Shown: piece by piece, positions 1 to 6,384 of the stretch
Numbering within the stretch: the stretch's first letter is position 1
Layout: each line of letters begins with the position of its first letter
Source: Emcibacter sp.
GTDB taxonomy: Bacteria > Pseudomonadota > Alphaproteobacteria > Sphingomonadales > Emcibacteraceae
Assembly: GCA_023142175.1 (NCBI GenBank)
Contig: JAGLJX010000103.1
Location: 1-11,467, forward strand
Length of the DNA: 11,467 nucleotides
Direction of reading: 5' to 3'
Notes under the pieces: generated by a model
The model's input: only the letters and a program-made list of their open reading frames with translations
Told to the model about the DNA's origin: nothing
Databases searched by the model: none
Position numbers and translations under genes: made by a program

Positions 1-14
1 ATAGGGAGCCATAA

Positions 15-2612
15 ATGACCGATCAAACCCCCATTCAGAATTCCATGAAATCCGGAACATGGAAAAAGTCCTCATGCAAGATGTGCATACATTCCTGCAA
101 CACCGTTGTTCATGTGACGGACGATGGTGTAATTAACAAAATTGAGGGCGATCCTGATAGCCCGGCTAATATGGGTCGCTTATGTCCAAAGGGTAATGCG
201 GCGATCATGCGTCATTATGACCCTACACGCTTTAAAACGCCCCTGAAGCGTACTAATCCAGAGAAAGGGCCGGGAATTGACCCCATGTGGGTGCCGATCA
301 GCTGGGAAGAAGCCATGGAAACAACTGTCCGTGAGCTGAAAACATCCATTGATGAAGACCCCCGCAAGCTCCTGCCATCCATTGCAGATTTCCAGAAACT
401 CTATTTATGGGCTTGGCCTCTGGTGGTGGGGAATAGTAACTATTTCTCTACCGCGGGTAGCTTCTGTGGTGGTGGTTATCACCCCATGAACGGTTTTATC
501 CATTCCACCTTTGCGGCGGCGAATGATGTAAATTACTGTAATTACTGGATTAATAATGGTAGTGGAGATGGTTTCTCATCTCATCTTCATACTGCCGCTC
601 AGGCCTTTCATGTGGCTAATGCCCGTGTTGAGCGCAATATGCGCGTGGTCTGTGTTGAGCCGCGTCTGTCCATCGGTGGCGCTAAAGCGGAAGAATGGGT
701 TCCTATCAAGCCGGCATCCGACCGTCATTTTGCGCTTGGCCTTTGCCACGTGCTGATAGAAGAGGGGCTTTGTGATTATGAAGCCTTGAGGAATGATACC
801 AATGCGCCTTACCTTGTGGGCGAGGACGGTTATTTCATCCGGGACAGTGAGAATAAAATTTATGTCTGGGACGGTAAAGACAATAAGGCCAAGGCCTATG
901 ATGACAAATCCATAGGTGAGTTTGCCATTGAGGGCTCTTATGAAGTGGGTGGTAAGCCCTGTAAACCGTCTTTTCAACGGTTCAAGGATATTCTGGCAGA
1001 ATGTACGCCAGAGCAGATGTCTGAGATTACGACCGTGCCTGCGGATACGATCCGCCGCATCGCCCGCGAATTTTCAGAGGCTGCAGATATTGGAAATACG
1101 ATCAACATTGATGGTCGTACATTACCACTACGTCCTGCGGGATATAATTATTACCGTGGTGCTCATGCCCATAAATACTCAACCCAGTCCAACCATGCTT
1201 TCAAGCTGGTTAATATGCTGGTGGGTAGTATTGATATGCCGGGCGGTCATGTGGGGGCGACTCTTGATGATCAGAAGGTGGACAATGGTCATGTGGCCGA
1301 GGGTGACAGCGGTCAATTGCTGGGAACTCCCCATCAATTAGGCCCCCATCCTGGTTTCTCCTTTCCGCCGGATAATATGGATCTGATGAGCTATTTCCCA
1401 TTGGGCGTGCATCCGGGGCATCTGAATGTAGAGGTCTGGAAAAACCCTGAGAAATTCAGTTTGGATTTCGAACCTGACGTGATGCTGATCTGCCATTCCA
1501 ATCCGATCTGGAGCCTGCCCGGAAAGCGGGAAGACTGGTTCGACATCATGCGTAGTATGCGGTTCATTGTCGCCATTGATATTGTGCCTAATGATACCAA
1601 TGCTTTTGCGGATATTATTCTGCCGGGACATGATTCACTGGAAAGCTGGAACATGACCATGATCGAGCCACCCCATACAGAGGGTATGTGTTTGCGTCAG
1701 CCTATGACGGATCCGCTTTATGATACACGCAGCGAGGAAGATATATTTAATGATATTTCCGAGGGGCTTGGGCTTCTGGAAGTCTGGAACAGCGTGTTGA
1801 ATATCGTCAATGGTTTTGAAGAAAGCCCGAACCTGAAGCTTGAACTGGATCAGAAACATAGTGACAAGGAACTTGCCCGTCGCAAGGGCCTGAACTGGAA
1901 CGGTAAGGACCTTGACTGGTATATCGAACATGGTCATGCGGTAACACCGCGCCGGACCGACAAATGGTATAAACCGTGGGATGGTATGCGTCTGCATTTC
2001 TATATTGAGGATATTATCCGCGAACGCGATAACCTGAAAAAATCTATGGATAATGCTGAGGTACCCATCCGTGACGAATGGCATTGGGATGATTATCAAC
2101 CCCTGCCAACACCGGTTCTGGAGCCTGTACTTAAGGATAATGGCGAATATGATCTTTATGCCATCACATTTAAGGATATTCAGCTTAACTTCGGTGAAAG
2201 CCTGAGCAATCCGTGGATCAAGGATATTGTTTACCGTGATCCGGTGCATACGGCCTTGCAGTTGAATACCAAAACTGCTGCTGCAAAGGGTTTGGAACAT
2301 GGTGATCTTGTTCTGGTAGAATCGCCATATGGCAAGATATATGGCCGACTTGGCCTGACAGAGGGTATTCATCCTGAAACTATCGGAGTATCCAATTCCC
2401 TATCGCGGATGATGTCACAGAATGCTGGGGTTCCTTATGGCGGCGGTCATTTCAATGATATGCTTCCGGCGGATCTGGAAAATACCGATGCCTGTAGTGG
2501 TCAGTGTGAATCCGTTTGTCGGGTGAAATTGACCAAGCTTGACGAAATTCCTGATGAATTGAAGGGTGATGGTAGCCTTTATGCTTACAGTGATGGAAAG
2601 GCAGCGCAATGA
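15..2612 (+). CDS. padB: Molybdopterin oxidoreductase catalytic subunit, PadB-like (phenylacetyl-CoA:acceptor oxidoreductase)
   Basis: The 865-residue protein has the layout of the DMSO-reductase superfamily. An N-terminal [4Fe-4S] site is visible (Cys21, Cys24, Cys28, Cys57, followed by PKG), then the long molybdopterin-binding body and a C-terminal dinucleotide-binding domain from about residue 710. Cys151 in SFCGGGYHPMNG lies where this family places the protein ligand to Mo/W. No twin-arginine signal precedes the cluster, so the enzyme should face the cytoplasm, which suits a CoA-thioester substrate. AGGGAG at 3-8 supports the ATG at 15. The stop overlaps the next start by four bases (ATGA), and a four-cluster subunit and a membrane anchor follow, as in PadBCD, which oxidises phenylacetyl-CoA to phenylglyoxylate with quinone as acceptor. 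The benzoyl-CoA reductase genes nearby favour this. A transhydroxylase or another member of the superfamily cannot be excluded. The superfamily is certain; the substrate is inferred. Confidence 0.85.
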   Translation: MTDQTPIQNSMKSGTWKKSSCKMCIHSCNTVVHVTDDGVINKIEGDPDSPANMGRLCPKGNAAIMRHYDPTRFKTPLKRTNPEKGPGIDPMWVPISWEEAMETTVRELKTSIDEDPRKLLPSIADFQKLYLWAWPLVVGNSNYFSTAGSFCGGGYHPMNGFIHSTFAAANDVNYCNYWINNGSGDGFSSHLHTAAQAFHVANARVERNMRVVCVEPRLSIGGAKAEEWVPIKPASDRHFALGLCHVLIEEGLCDYEALRNDTNAPYLVGEDGYFIRDSENKIYVWDGKDNKAKAYDDKSIGEFAIEGSYEVGGKPCKPSFQRFKDILAECTPEQMSEITTVPADTIRRIAREFSEAADIGNTINIDGRTLPLRPAGYNYYRGAHAHKYSTQSNHAFKLVNMLVGSIDMPGGHVGATLDDQKVDNGHVAEGDSGQLLGTPHQLGPHPGFSFPPDNMDLMSYFPLGVHPGHLNVEVWKNPEKFSLDFEPDVMLICHSNPIWSLPGKREDWFDIMRSMRFIVAIDIVPNDTNAFADIILPGHDSLESWNMTMIEPPHTEGMCLRQPMTDPLYDTRSEEDIFNDISEGLGLLEVWNSVLNIVNGFEESPNLKLELDQKHSDKELARRKGLNWNGKDLDWYIEHGHAVTPRRTDKWYKPWDGMRLHFYIEDIIRERDNLKKSMDNAEVPIRDEWHWDDYQPLPTPVLEPVLKDNGEYDLYAITFKDIQLNFGESLSNPWIKDIVYRDPVHTALQLNTKTAAAKGLEHGDLVLVESPYGKIYGRLGLTEGIHPETIGVSNSLSRMMSQNAGVPYGGGHFNDMLPADLENTDACSGQCESVCRVKLTKLDEIPDELKGDGSLYAYSDGKAAQ

Positions 2613-3223
2613 CCAGTTATGGAATGGTATTTGATGTTAAACGCTGTATAGGCTGTAACGCCTGTACAGTAGCCTGTAAACAGGAGAATTCACTGCCTGA
2701 CGGTGTGTTCTTTACTCGTACGTTAAGTGCGGAAACGGGGGAATTTCCCAATGTGTCGCGAACCTACCTGCCGACCATATGTAACCATTGTGAGGATGCC
2801 CCCTGCGAGAAGGTATGCCCCAGTGGTGCCACATATACCCGCGATGACGGTATTGTCATGGTGGACGGTGCGTTATGTATCGGCTGTGGTTCCTGTGCGG
2901 TGGCCTGTCCTTACGATATGCGAACCCAGATTGATGAAACCCAGTTGACCAATGGTTTGTTTGGTGACGGCAATCTGACCCCGTTTGAAGAACAGGGGTA
3001 TTCCCGTTTTGAATGTGGAACCTTCACCAAATGTGATTTTTGTTCAGAGCGCGTGGATGCGGGTAAAGACCCGGCCTGTGTCGCCACATGCCCCACGGAT
3101 GCACGGGTGTTTGGCGATCTTGATAATCCCGATAGCAAGGTCAGTCGCCTGATACGGGATCGTATGGGTCGTCAACCGTTAGCGGAAAAAAATACCCGTC
3201 CTAAAGTGTTCTACATCGATTAA
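2609..3223 (+). CDS. padC: Four-cluster [4Fe-4S] electron-transfer subunit, PadC-like (DmsB/NrfC type)
   Basis: The 204-residue protein carries sixteen cysteines in the four-group pattern of DmsB/NrfC/PsrB subunits: Cys13-16-19-23, Cys58-61-66-70, Cys90-93-96-100 and Cys142-145-157-161. There is one extra, Cys136. These would bind four [4Fe-4S] clusters that carry electrons between the molybdenum site and the membrane anchor. The length is typical, and no signal peptide is seen, matching a cytoplasmic catalytic subunit. The gene starts inside the stop of the catalytic subunit (ATGA overlap), so the two are translationally coupled, and it ends 16 bases before the anchor gene. The family call is secure. 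Assignment to phenylacetyl-CoA oxidation rests on context. Confidence 0.87.
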   Translation: MTSYGMVFDVKRCIGCNACTVACKQENSLPDGVFFTRTLSAETGEFPNVSRTYLPTICNHCEDAPCEKVCPSGATYTRDDGIVMVDGALCIGCGSCAVACPYDMRTQIDETQLTNGLFGDGNLTPFEEQGYSRFECGTFTKCDFCSERVDAGKDPACVATCPTDARVFGDLDNPDSKVSRLIRDRMGRQPLAEKNTRPKVFYID

Positions 3224-3239
3224 TCTGAGGAGAAATGTA

Positions 3240-4157
3240 ATGGCTAATATGAGTTTAAAAAATACACTTCGCCCCGGATTTGTCGGGCGTACCTTTAAAT
3301 CTGGTTATCGGTTTCAGCGTTATTGGGACACCCCCATGGCGACCGCTTTTTTCTGCGGTGAAACAGGCGCCGGGCTGTTCATCGTGTCGATGCTGGTGAA
3401 TTTCCTGCCCGGTATCATGCTTGGCCTGTTGATAACGGGTGTGGGCAAGACTTTCTTTCATCTAAGCCATATGGGAGTGCCTAGTCGGGCATGGCGGGCC
3501 ATTTTACGGCCCGATCGCTCGTGGATCAGCCGTGGCTTATGGGGCATTATATTCTTTGTTGGTTTCGGCGTGATACATGTCTTTGGGCAATTGTTCGCTA
3601 TAGTACCAGAAGCTTTTGTTATGCCGGTCTATTGGCTATCCATGGCGGGGGCGATGATGGTCGTGGTCTATCAGGGCTTCGCTATGTCCCATTCAACCGC
3701 CATATCGCTGTGGAGTACCGGATTAATGCCGGTATCAAGTATGTTATACGGACTGCTGGCGGGTACGACACTTGTGATGGCCTTAAATGCCTTTGGATTT
3801 GCTGTTGCAGATGAAAATCAGCTGGCCTTGGTTGGTACAGTACAGATTGGCCTTGTTGTGGCGGTTTTTCTGACCATATTTAGCCTTCTTCATGGTGCGA
3901 AAAATGGTTCAAAAGGTGCACAACAGTCTTATGAACTTCTGACAAAAGACTTTCTGTCGCGAGCCTTTATTTATGGGGTTATCGGCATAGGGACTATATT
4001 GCCTTTATTGATCCTTATGTTTGCGCCCGTAAATTTCATAACGACTATTGCTGCAGCCGGATCAATCATGGTTGGTTTTTGCCTGTTTCGTGTGGTGATC
4101 TTTAAAGCAGGGGTTATGGACCCTATCCTGACACCGGCGGATATCTTCGGCAGATAG
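3240..4157 (+). CDS. padD: DmsC/NrfD-type membrane anchor subunit, PadD-like
   Basis: The 305-residue protein is strongly hydrophobic, with about eight membrane segments between residues 33 and 295. It resembles the quinone-reactive anchors of complex iron-sulfur molybdoenzymes. Between the second and third segments it has a basic loop with KTFFHLSHMG, SRAWRAI and SWISRG, typical of DmsC-like anchors where the FeS subunit docks. His residues in that loop and in the SHSTAISLW stretch are candidates for quinone contact. It is the third gene of the operon; a strong GAGGAG at 3227-3232 precedes the ATG. It presumably passes electrons from substrate oxidation to the quinone pool. No clear rho-independent terminator follows. 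The anchor class is well supported, while the exact partner reaction is inferred from the first gene. Confidence 0.82.
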   Translation: MANMSLKNTLRPGFVGRTFKSGYRFQRYWDTPMATAFFCGETGAGLFIVSMLVNFLPGIMLGLLITGVGKTFFHLSHMGVPSRAWRAILRPDRSWISRGLWGIIFFVGFGVIHVFGQLFAIVPEAFVMPVYWLSMAGAMMVVVYQGFAMSHSTAISLWSTGLMPVSSMLYGLLAGTTLVMALNAFGFAVADENQLALVGTVQIGLVVAVFLTIFSLLHGAKNGSKGAQQSYELLTKDFLSRAFIYGVIGIGTILPLLILMFAPVNFITTIAAAGSIMVGFCLFRVVIFKAGVMDPILTPADIFGR

Positions 4158-4240
4158 ATTAATATCTAGCTTCTCCTGTCAATTTAGCCTGAAATATAGT
4201 AGTATTTGCTAATATTATTTAGGATGAAAGGAGAAGCAGA

Positions 4241-4780
4241 ATGACTATACGCGAAGCCGTAGCCGTATTTGATACGGAAGAGGAAATGCTTGATGTCATT
4301 GATGAGTTGGGCAGTGCAGGAATTGATCGCCGTGAATTATCCGTTATGCCATCTGTTGAAAATGTGGAAAAACAAATTGGCCATTCTTTAAAATCAGTCA
4401 AAGAGACTGAAAACGACCCCAATATTATTCGGGCAATCCCGTTTGATGTGGCCTCTTTCGGCAATGCTCAAGGATTATTGATTTCTATTCCGGCCTATCT
4501 AGGCGCCATAAGTATGGCTATAGCCAGCGCGGTTATTGTTGAGAGTTATTTTACCATTGCTATTCTGGTTTCTGGCGGCGGCGCCATAGGCGCTCTGCTC
4601 GGATATTTTCTTGCCAAATTGCTCAGAATTAACCACCAGCGACAGATTAAAAAGCAGCTCGATAAGGGGGGGCTGGTTCTGTGGGTGCATCTTCGGGACA
4701 AAAAACATGAAAAAAATGTCAAGGAAATCTTATCCCAGCACAAGGCCCATGACGTCCATATGCATAATGTCGTTACCTGA
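4241..4780 (+). CDS. Two-helix membrane protein of unknown function with glycine-rich hairpin
   Basis: The protein has 179 residues. A soluble N-terminal part (about 1-75) reads like a small alpha/beta domain (REAVAVFDTEEEMLDVIDEL). Two adjacent membrane helices follow at about 78-100 and 103-128, the second with a glycine-zipper stretch (SGGGAIGALLGY). A basic turn comes next (LLRINHQRQIKK), then a soluble C-terminal part with LVLWVHLRD and a histidine-rich end (AHDVHMHNV). The shape recalls general-stress membrane proteins of the DUF1269/YflT kind, but I do not firmly recognise the family. AAAGGAG at 4227-4233, seven bases before the ATG, is an excellent ribosome site. It lies 83 bases after the oxidoreductase operon, with a possible -10 (TATAGT, 4195-4200), so it may be read through or have its own promoter. 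It converges with the Rrf2 gene nine bases on. Confidence 0.8.
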   Translation: MTIREAVAVFDTEEEMLDVIDELGSAGIDRRELSVMPSVENVEKQIGHSLKSVKETENDPNIIRAIPFDVASFGNAQGLLISIPAYLGAISMAIASAVIVESYFTIAILVSGGGAIGALLGYFLAKLLRINHQRQIKKQLDKGGLVLWVHLRDKKHEKNVKEILSQHKAHDVHMHNVVT

Positions 4781-4789
4781 TTTCAGGGG

Positions 4790-5236
4790 TTAGCCAGATT
4801 TTAAACCAGATTTTAAAGCAGTCTGCTTCTGAACTCTATTGGTAAGCTTCAGCATGGTTTCCAATGTGATTGAATCCAGTGTGGCTAACGCGATATCATC
4901 TATCTCACCAAGTACCACCGCAAGGGATGCACCAAATTCGGTTTTATCGCCCGGCTCGAAGCCTCCAGCATCATGCAGGGTGATCGGCTCAAATACTTCC
5001 ACCACATCCTTCAGGGTCGTGCGGCGGACATTGCCGCAAAAACGATAGCCACCCCCCGCGCCACGGACGGCCTCAACCATTCTCGCCCGGCCTAGGTCAC
5101 GCAGAACTTTTGCCAGATGATTAAGTGATACGTCAAATTTTGCCGCAATATCAGAGGCGGACAATTGTTCATCGGGGCGGGAGGCCAGTTCCAAAACAGA
5201 GTAAAGGGCTAATCTGCTAGATCGTTGTAATTTCAC
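4790..5236 (-). CDS. Rrf2-family transcriptional regulator without cluster cysteines
   Basis: The 148-residue protein has the winged-helix domain of Rrf2/NsrR/IscR/BadM regulators at about residues 1-75: a tyrosine/leucine-rich first helix, SASDIAAKFDVSLNHLAKVL as recognition helices and the GAGGGYRF wing. A dimerisation helix follows (about 101-133). NsrR and IscR bind an Fe-S cluster through three cysteines between residues 90 and 106; here that loop (LHDAGGFEPGDKTEFG) has none and the only cysteine is Cys67. It starts with GTG, which overlaps the acetyltransferase stop (GTGA) and has GGAGGA just upstream, so the two are co-translated. The pairing with a GNAT enzyme near benzoyl-CoA genes resembles BadM, the Rrf2 repressor of the R. 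palustris benzoate operon. It probably acts at the dyad upstream of its own operon (inference). The C-terminus carries a repeated LKSG. Confidence 0.9.
   Translation of the reverse strand: MKLQRSSRLALYSVLELASRPDEQLSASDIAAKFDVSLNHLAKVLRDLGRARMVEAVRGAGGGYRFCGNVRRTTLKDVVEVFEPITLHDAGGFEPGDKTEFGASLAVVLGEIDDIALATLDSITLETMLKLTNRVQKQTALKSGLKSG
4794..4817. repeat. Perfect tandem 12-bp duplication inside the Rrf2 gene
   Basis: CCAGATTTTAAA occurs twice head to tail (4794-4805 and 4806-4817). On the coding (minus) strand this gives the repeated C-terminal LKSGLKSG of the Rrf2 regulator. It looks like a recent in-frame slippage event in a tail that tolerates length change. Confidence 0.85.
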
Positions 5237-5718
5237 GCTATTTCCTCCAGATCTGACAGGTCCATTTCCAACGGAATACTACTGCCGGCCATCATTCCCT
5301 GGCTGCGGAAGAAGGACATAACGGTGATATTATCACGGTCGATCATGGTATGAACTTTATCAACACCAGCCTGTTTGAAGCAGCGGCAGATGGTGTCAAA
5401 CATTATGGTTGCCACGCCACCAAGGCGCGTATCAGGGTCCACGGTCAGCGAGAAAACCCAGCCCCCGGGCGGTGAGCCAAACTCCCATGCCCGGATTTCT
5501 CCGACGATAAATCCGGCTATATAACCATCTTTTTCTGCAACCAGGAAATGTCGCCCGCTCTGTGTCCCGCCAAAACGACGAAAGGATTCCTCCCAGTATT
5601 CGGGCTTGGTAATGCCGCTGATCAGCCCGTCAAGGCCGATAATGCGGGGCAAGTCGCCATCGCGGGCGCTACGAACAGTAATGCCGCTTTCTGCGTTATA
5701 TTCACTAATTTTTGCCAT
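5233..5718 (-). CDS. GNAT-family N-acetyltransferase, single domain
   Basis: The 161-residue protein is one GNAT domain: opening strand ITVRSARDGDLPRIIGLD, the GYIAGFIVGEI beta strands, and the acetyl-CoA pyrophosphate loop R98-L-G-G-V-A103 (consensus R/Q-x-x-G-x-G/A), closing with MSFFRSQGM. It would transfer acetyl from acetyl-CoA to an amine; the acceptor is unknown. It is the first gene of a two-gene operon with the Rrf2 regulator (four-base overlap). In R. palustris the GNAT enzyme BadL acetylates aminobenzoates and thereby influences the Rrf2 repressor BadM, so a similar ligand-forming role is possible here. Alternatively it may acetylate protein lysines, such as those of acyl-CoA ligases. 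The ribosome site is weak, but a likely -10 box lies 30 bases upstream and the ATG is the only sensible start. Confidence 0.88.
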   Translation of the reverse strand: MAKISEYNAESGITVRSARDGDLPRIIGLDGLISGITKPEYWEESFRRFGGTQSGRHFLVAEKDGYIAGFIVGEIRAWEFGSPPGGWVFSLTVDPDTRLGGVATIMFDTICRCFKQAGVDKVHTMIDRDNITVMSFFRSQGMMAGSSIPLEMDLSDLEEIA

Positions 5719-5747
5719 TCGCTTATTATATTCCCGGATTATTTCTT

Positions 5748-5775
5748 ATTATAAAATGTCAATTACGCATTACAA
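5748..5775 (-). promoter_or_regulatory. Likely sigma-70 promoter of the GNAT-Rrf2 operon
   Basis: Reading the minus strand, TTGTAA (5775-5770) and a perfect TATAAT (5753-5748) are separated by 16 bases. Transcription would start near 5741, about 23 bases before the ATG of the acetyltransferase gene. The -35 is contacted by the dyad at 5772-5789, so a repressor bound there would block this promoter. Confidence 0.55.
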
Positions 5776-5789
5776 TACCAATTTATTGT
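5772..5789. promoter_or_regulatory. Perfect dyad ACAATA-N6-TATTGT, candidate Rrf2 operator
   Basis: The arms ACAATA (5772-5777) and TATTGT (5784-5789) are exact reverse complements around CCAATT. The site lies in the gap between the divergent GNAT-Rrf2 and DUF2249 genes and overlaps the likely -35 of the minus-strand promoter. A symmetric AT-rich site here fits binding by a dimeric regulator such as the Rrf2 protein encoded alongside. Short AT-rich dyads can arise by chance; the repeat of part of it at 7711 raises confidence. Confidence 0.5.
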
Positions 5790-5823
5790 GTTACCTTCAA
5801 GACATTGTTACGAAAGAGAAGAT

Positions 5824-6384
5824 ATGACGGGTGAAGATCGACCGGAATGGTTGGATGAGATAAGCGCAGATGATTGCGTGAAGCTTGATGTGCGGCCCAT
5901 ATTGGCGAGCGGAGCGGACCCACTGGAACAGATTCTTGCCAAGGTGGATACCCTCAACCCTGATGGTATTTTGTTGATCGAAGCGCCGTTTAATCCATTA
6001 CCATTGCGGCGTATGCTGGCGGGAAGGGGTTATGCTAGCCACGGGGTTCCATTATCGCCCAAGCATTGGCAGGTGTATTTTAAAAAACAAGATACCGCAG
6101 ATCTAGCCCCCCTGCCGGATCTTTCCGATTTACCCGCTTTTCCGTTTTATTGGCATGAGGGGATGCTGCAAATGGACCTGCGCAGGCTAGAGCCACCAAA
6201 CCCTATGGTTGCCATACTGAAAGTTATTGAAAGTAGAGAAGGGGGGGATAGCTTTATGGTTCGCCTTATGCGTGATCCTATCTATCTCTATCCGGAACTC
6301 AGCGAGCGAAACTGGCATGCTGAGCTATTGGAGGAAGGCAACGACGGGTTGAGGGTCATGATAGTCAAAGGACATAAAGAGTGA
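5824..6384 (+). CDS. Double DUF2249 domain protein
   Basis: I choose ATG 5824, giving 186 residues, because GAGAAG lies just upstream and the longer in-frame GTG at 5788 falls inside the operator-like dyad. Two DUF2249 domains are visible: residues 20-87 (KLDVRPILASGADPLEQIL, PFNPLPLRRMLAGRGY) and 116-183 (MDLRRLEPPNPMVAILKVIE, DPIYLYPELSERNWHAEL). DUF2249 has a TusA/SirA-like fold. Its biochemical role is unknown, but it often sits beside hemerythrin-like, NnrS-like and Rrf2 genes in denitrification and NO-response clusters, and that is the neighbourhood here. It is divergent from the GNAT-Rrf2 operon and overlaps the next membrane-protein gene by four bases (GTGA), so the two products probably act together. 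The protein is soluble, with no signal peptide. Confidence 0.85.
   Translation: MTGEDRPEWLDEISADDCVKLDVRPILASGADPLEQILAKVDTLNPDGILLIEAPFNPLPLRRMLAGRGYASHGVPLSPKHWQVYFKKQDTADLAPLPDLSDLPAFPFYWHEGMLQMDLRRLEPPNPMVAILKVIESREGGDSFMVRLMRDPIYLYPELSERNWHAELLEEGNDGLRVMIVKGHKE

Noticed and set aside
576..977. Minus-strand frame of 133 codons inside the molybdoenzyme gene
   Set aside because: Antisense shadow of a well-supported coding region, with no recognisable motif.
1635..2372. Long minus-strand open frame of 245 codons inside the molybdoenzyme gene
   Set aside because: It lies wholly antisense to a clearly conserved gene, its translation shows no family pattern, and it has no operon context.
4155..4168. 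Inverted repeat TAGAT-TAAT-ATCTA at the end of the PadD-like gene, considered as a terminator
   Set aside because: The stem is short and AT-rich, with no following T tract.
4776..4787. CCTG-ATTT-CAGG hairpin between the convergent 179-residue and Rrf2 genes
   Set aside because: A four-to-five-base stem without a T run is too weak to call a terminator.
5788..5823. Longer start (GTG 5788) for the DUF2249 protein
   Set aside because: It lies inside the operator-like dyad, lacks a ribosome site, and adds residues outside the domain; ATG 5824 has GAGAAG upstream.
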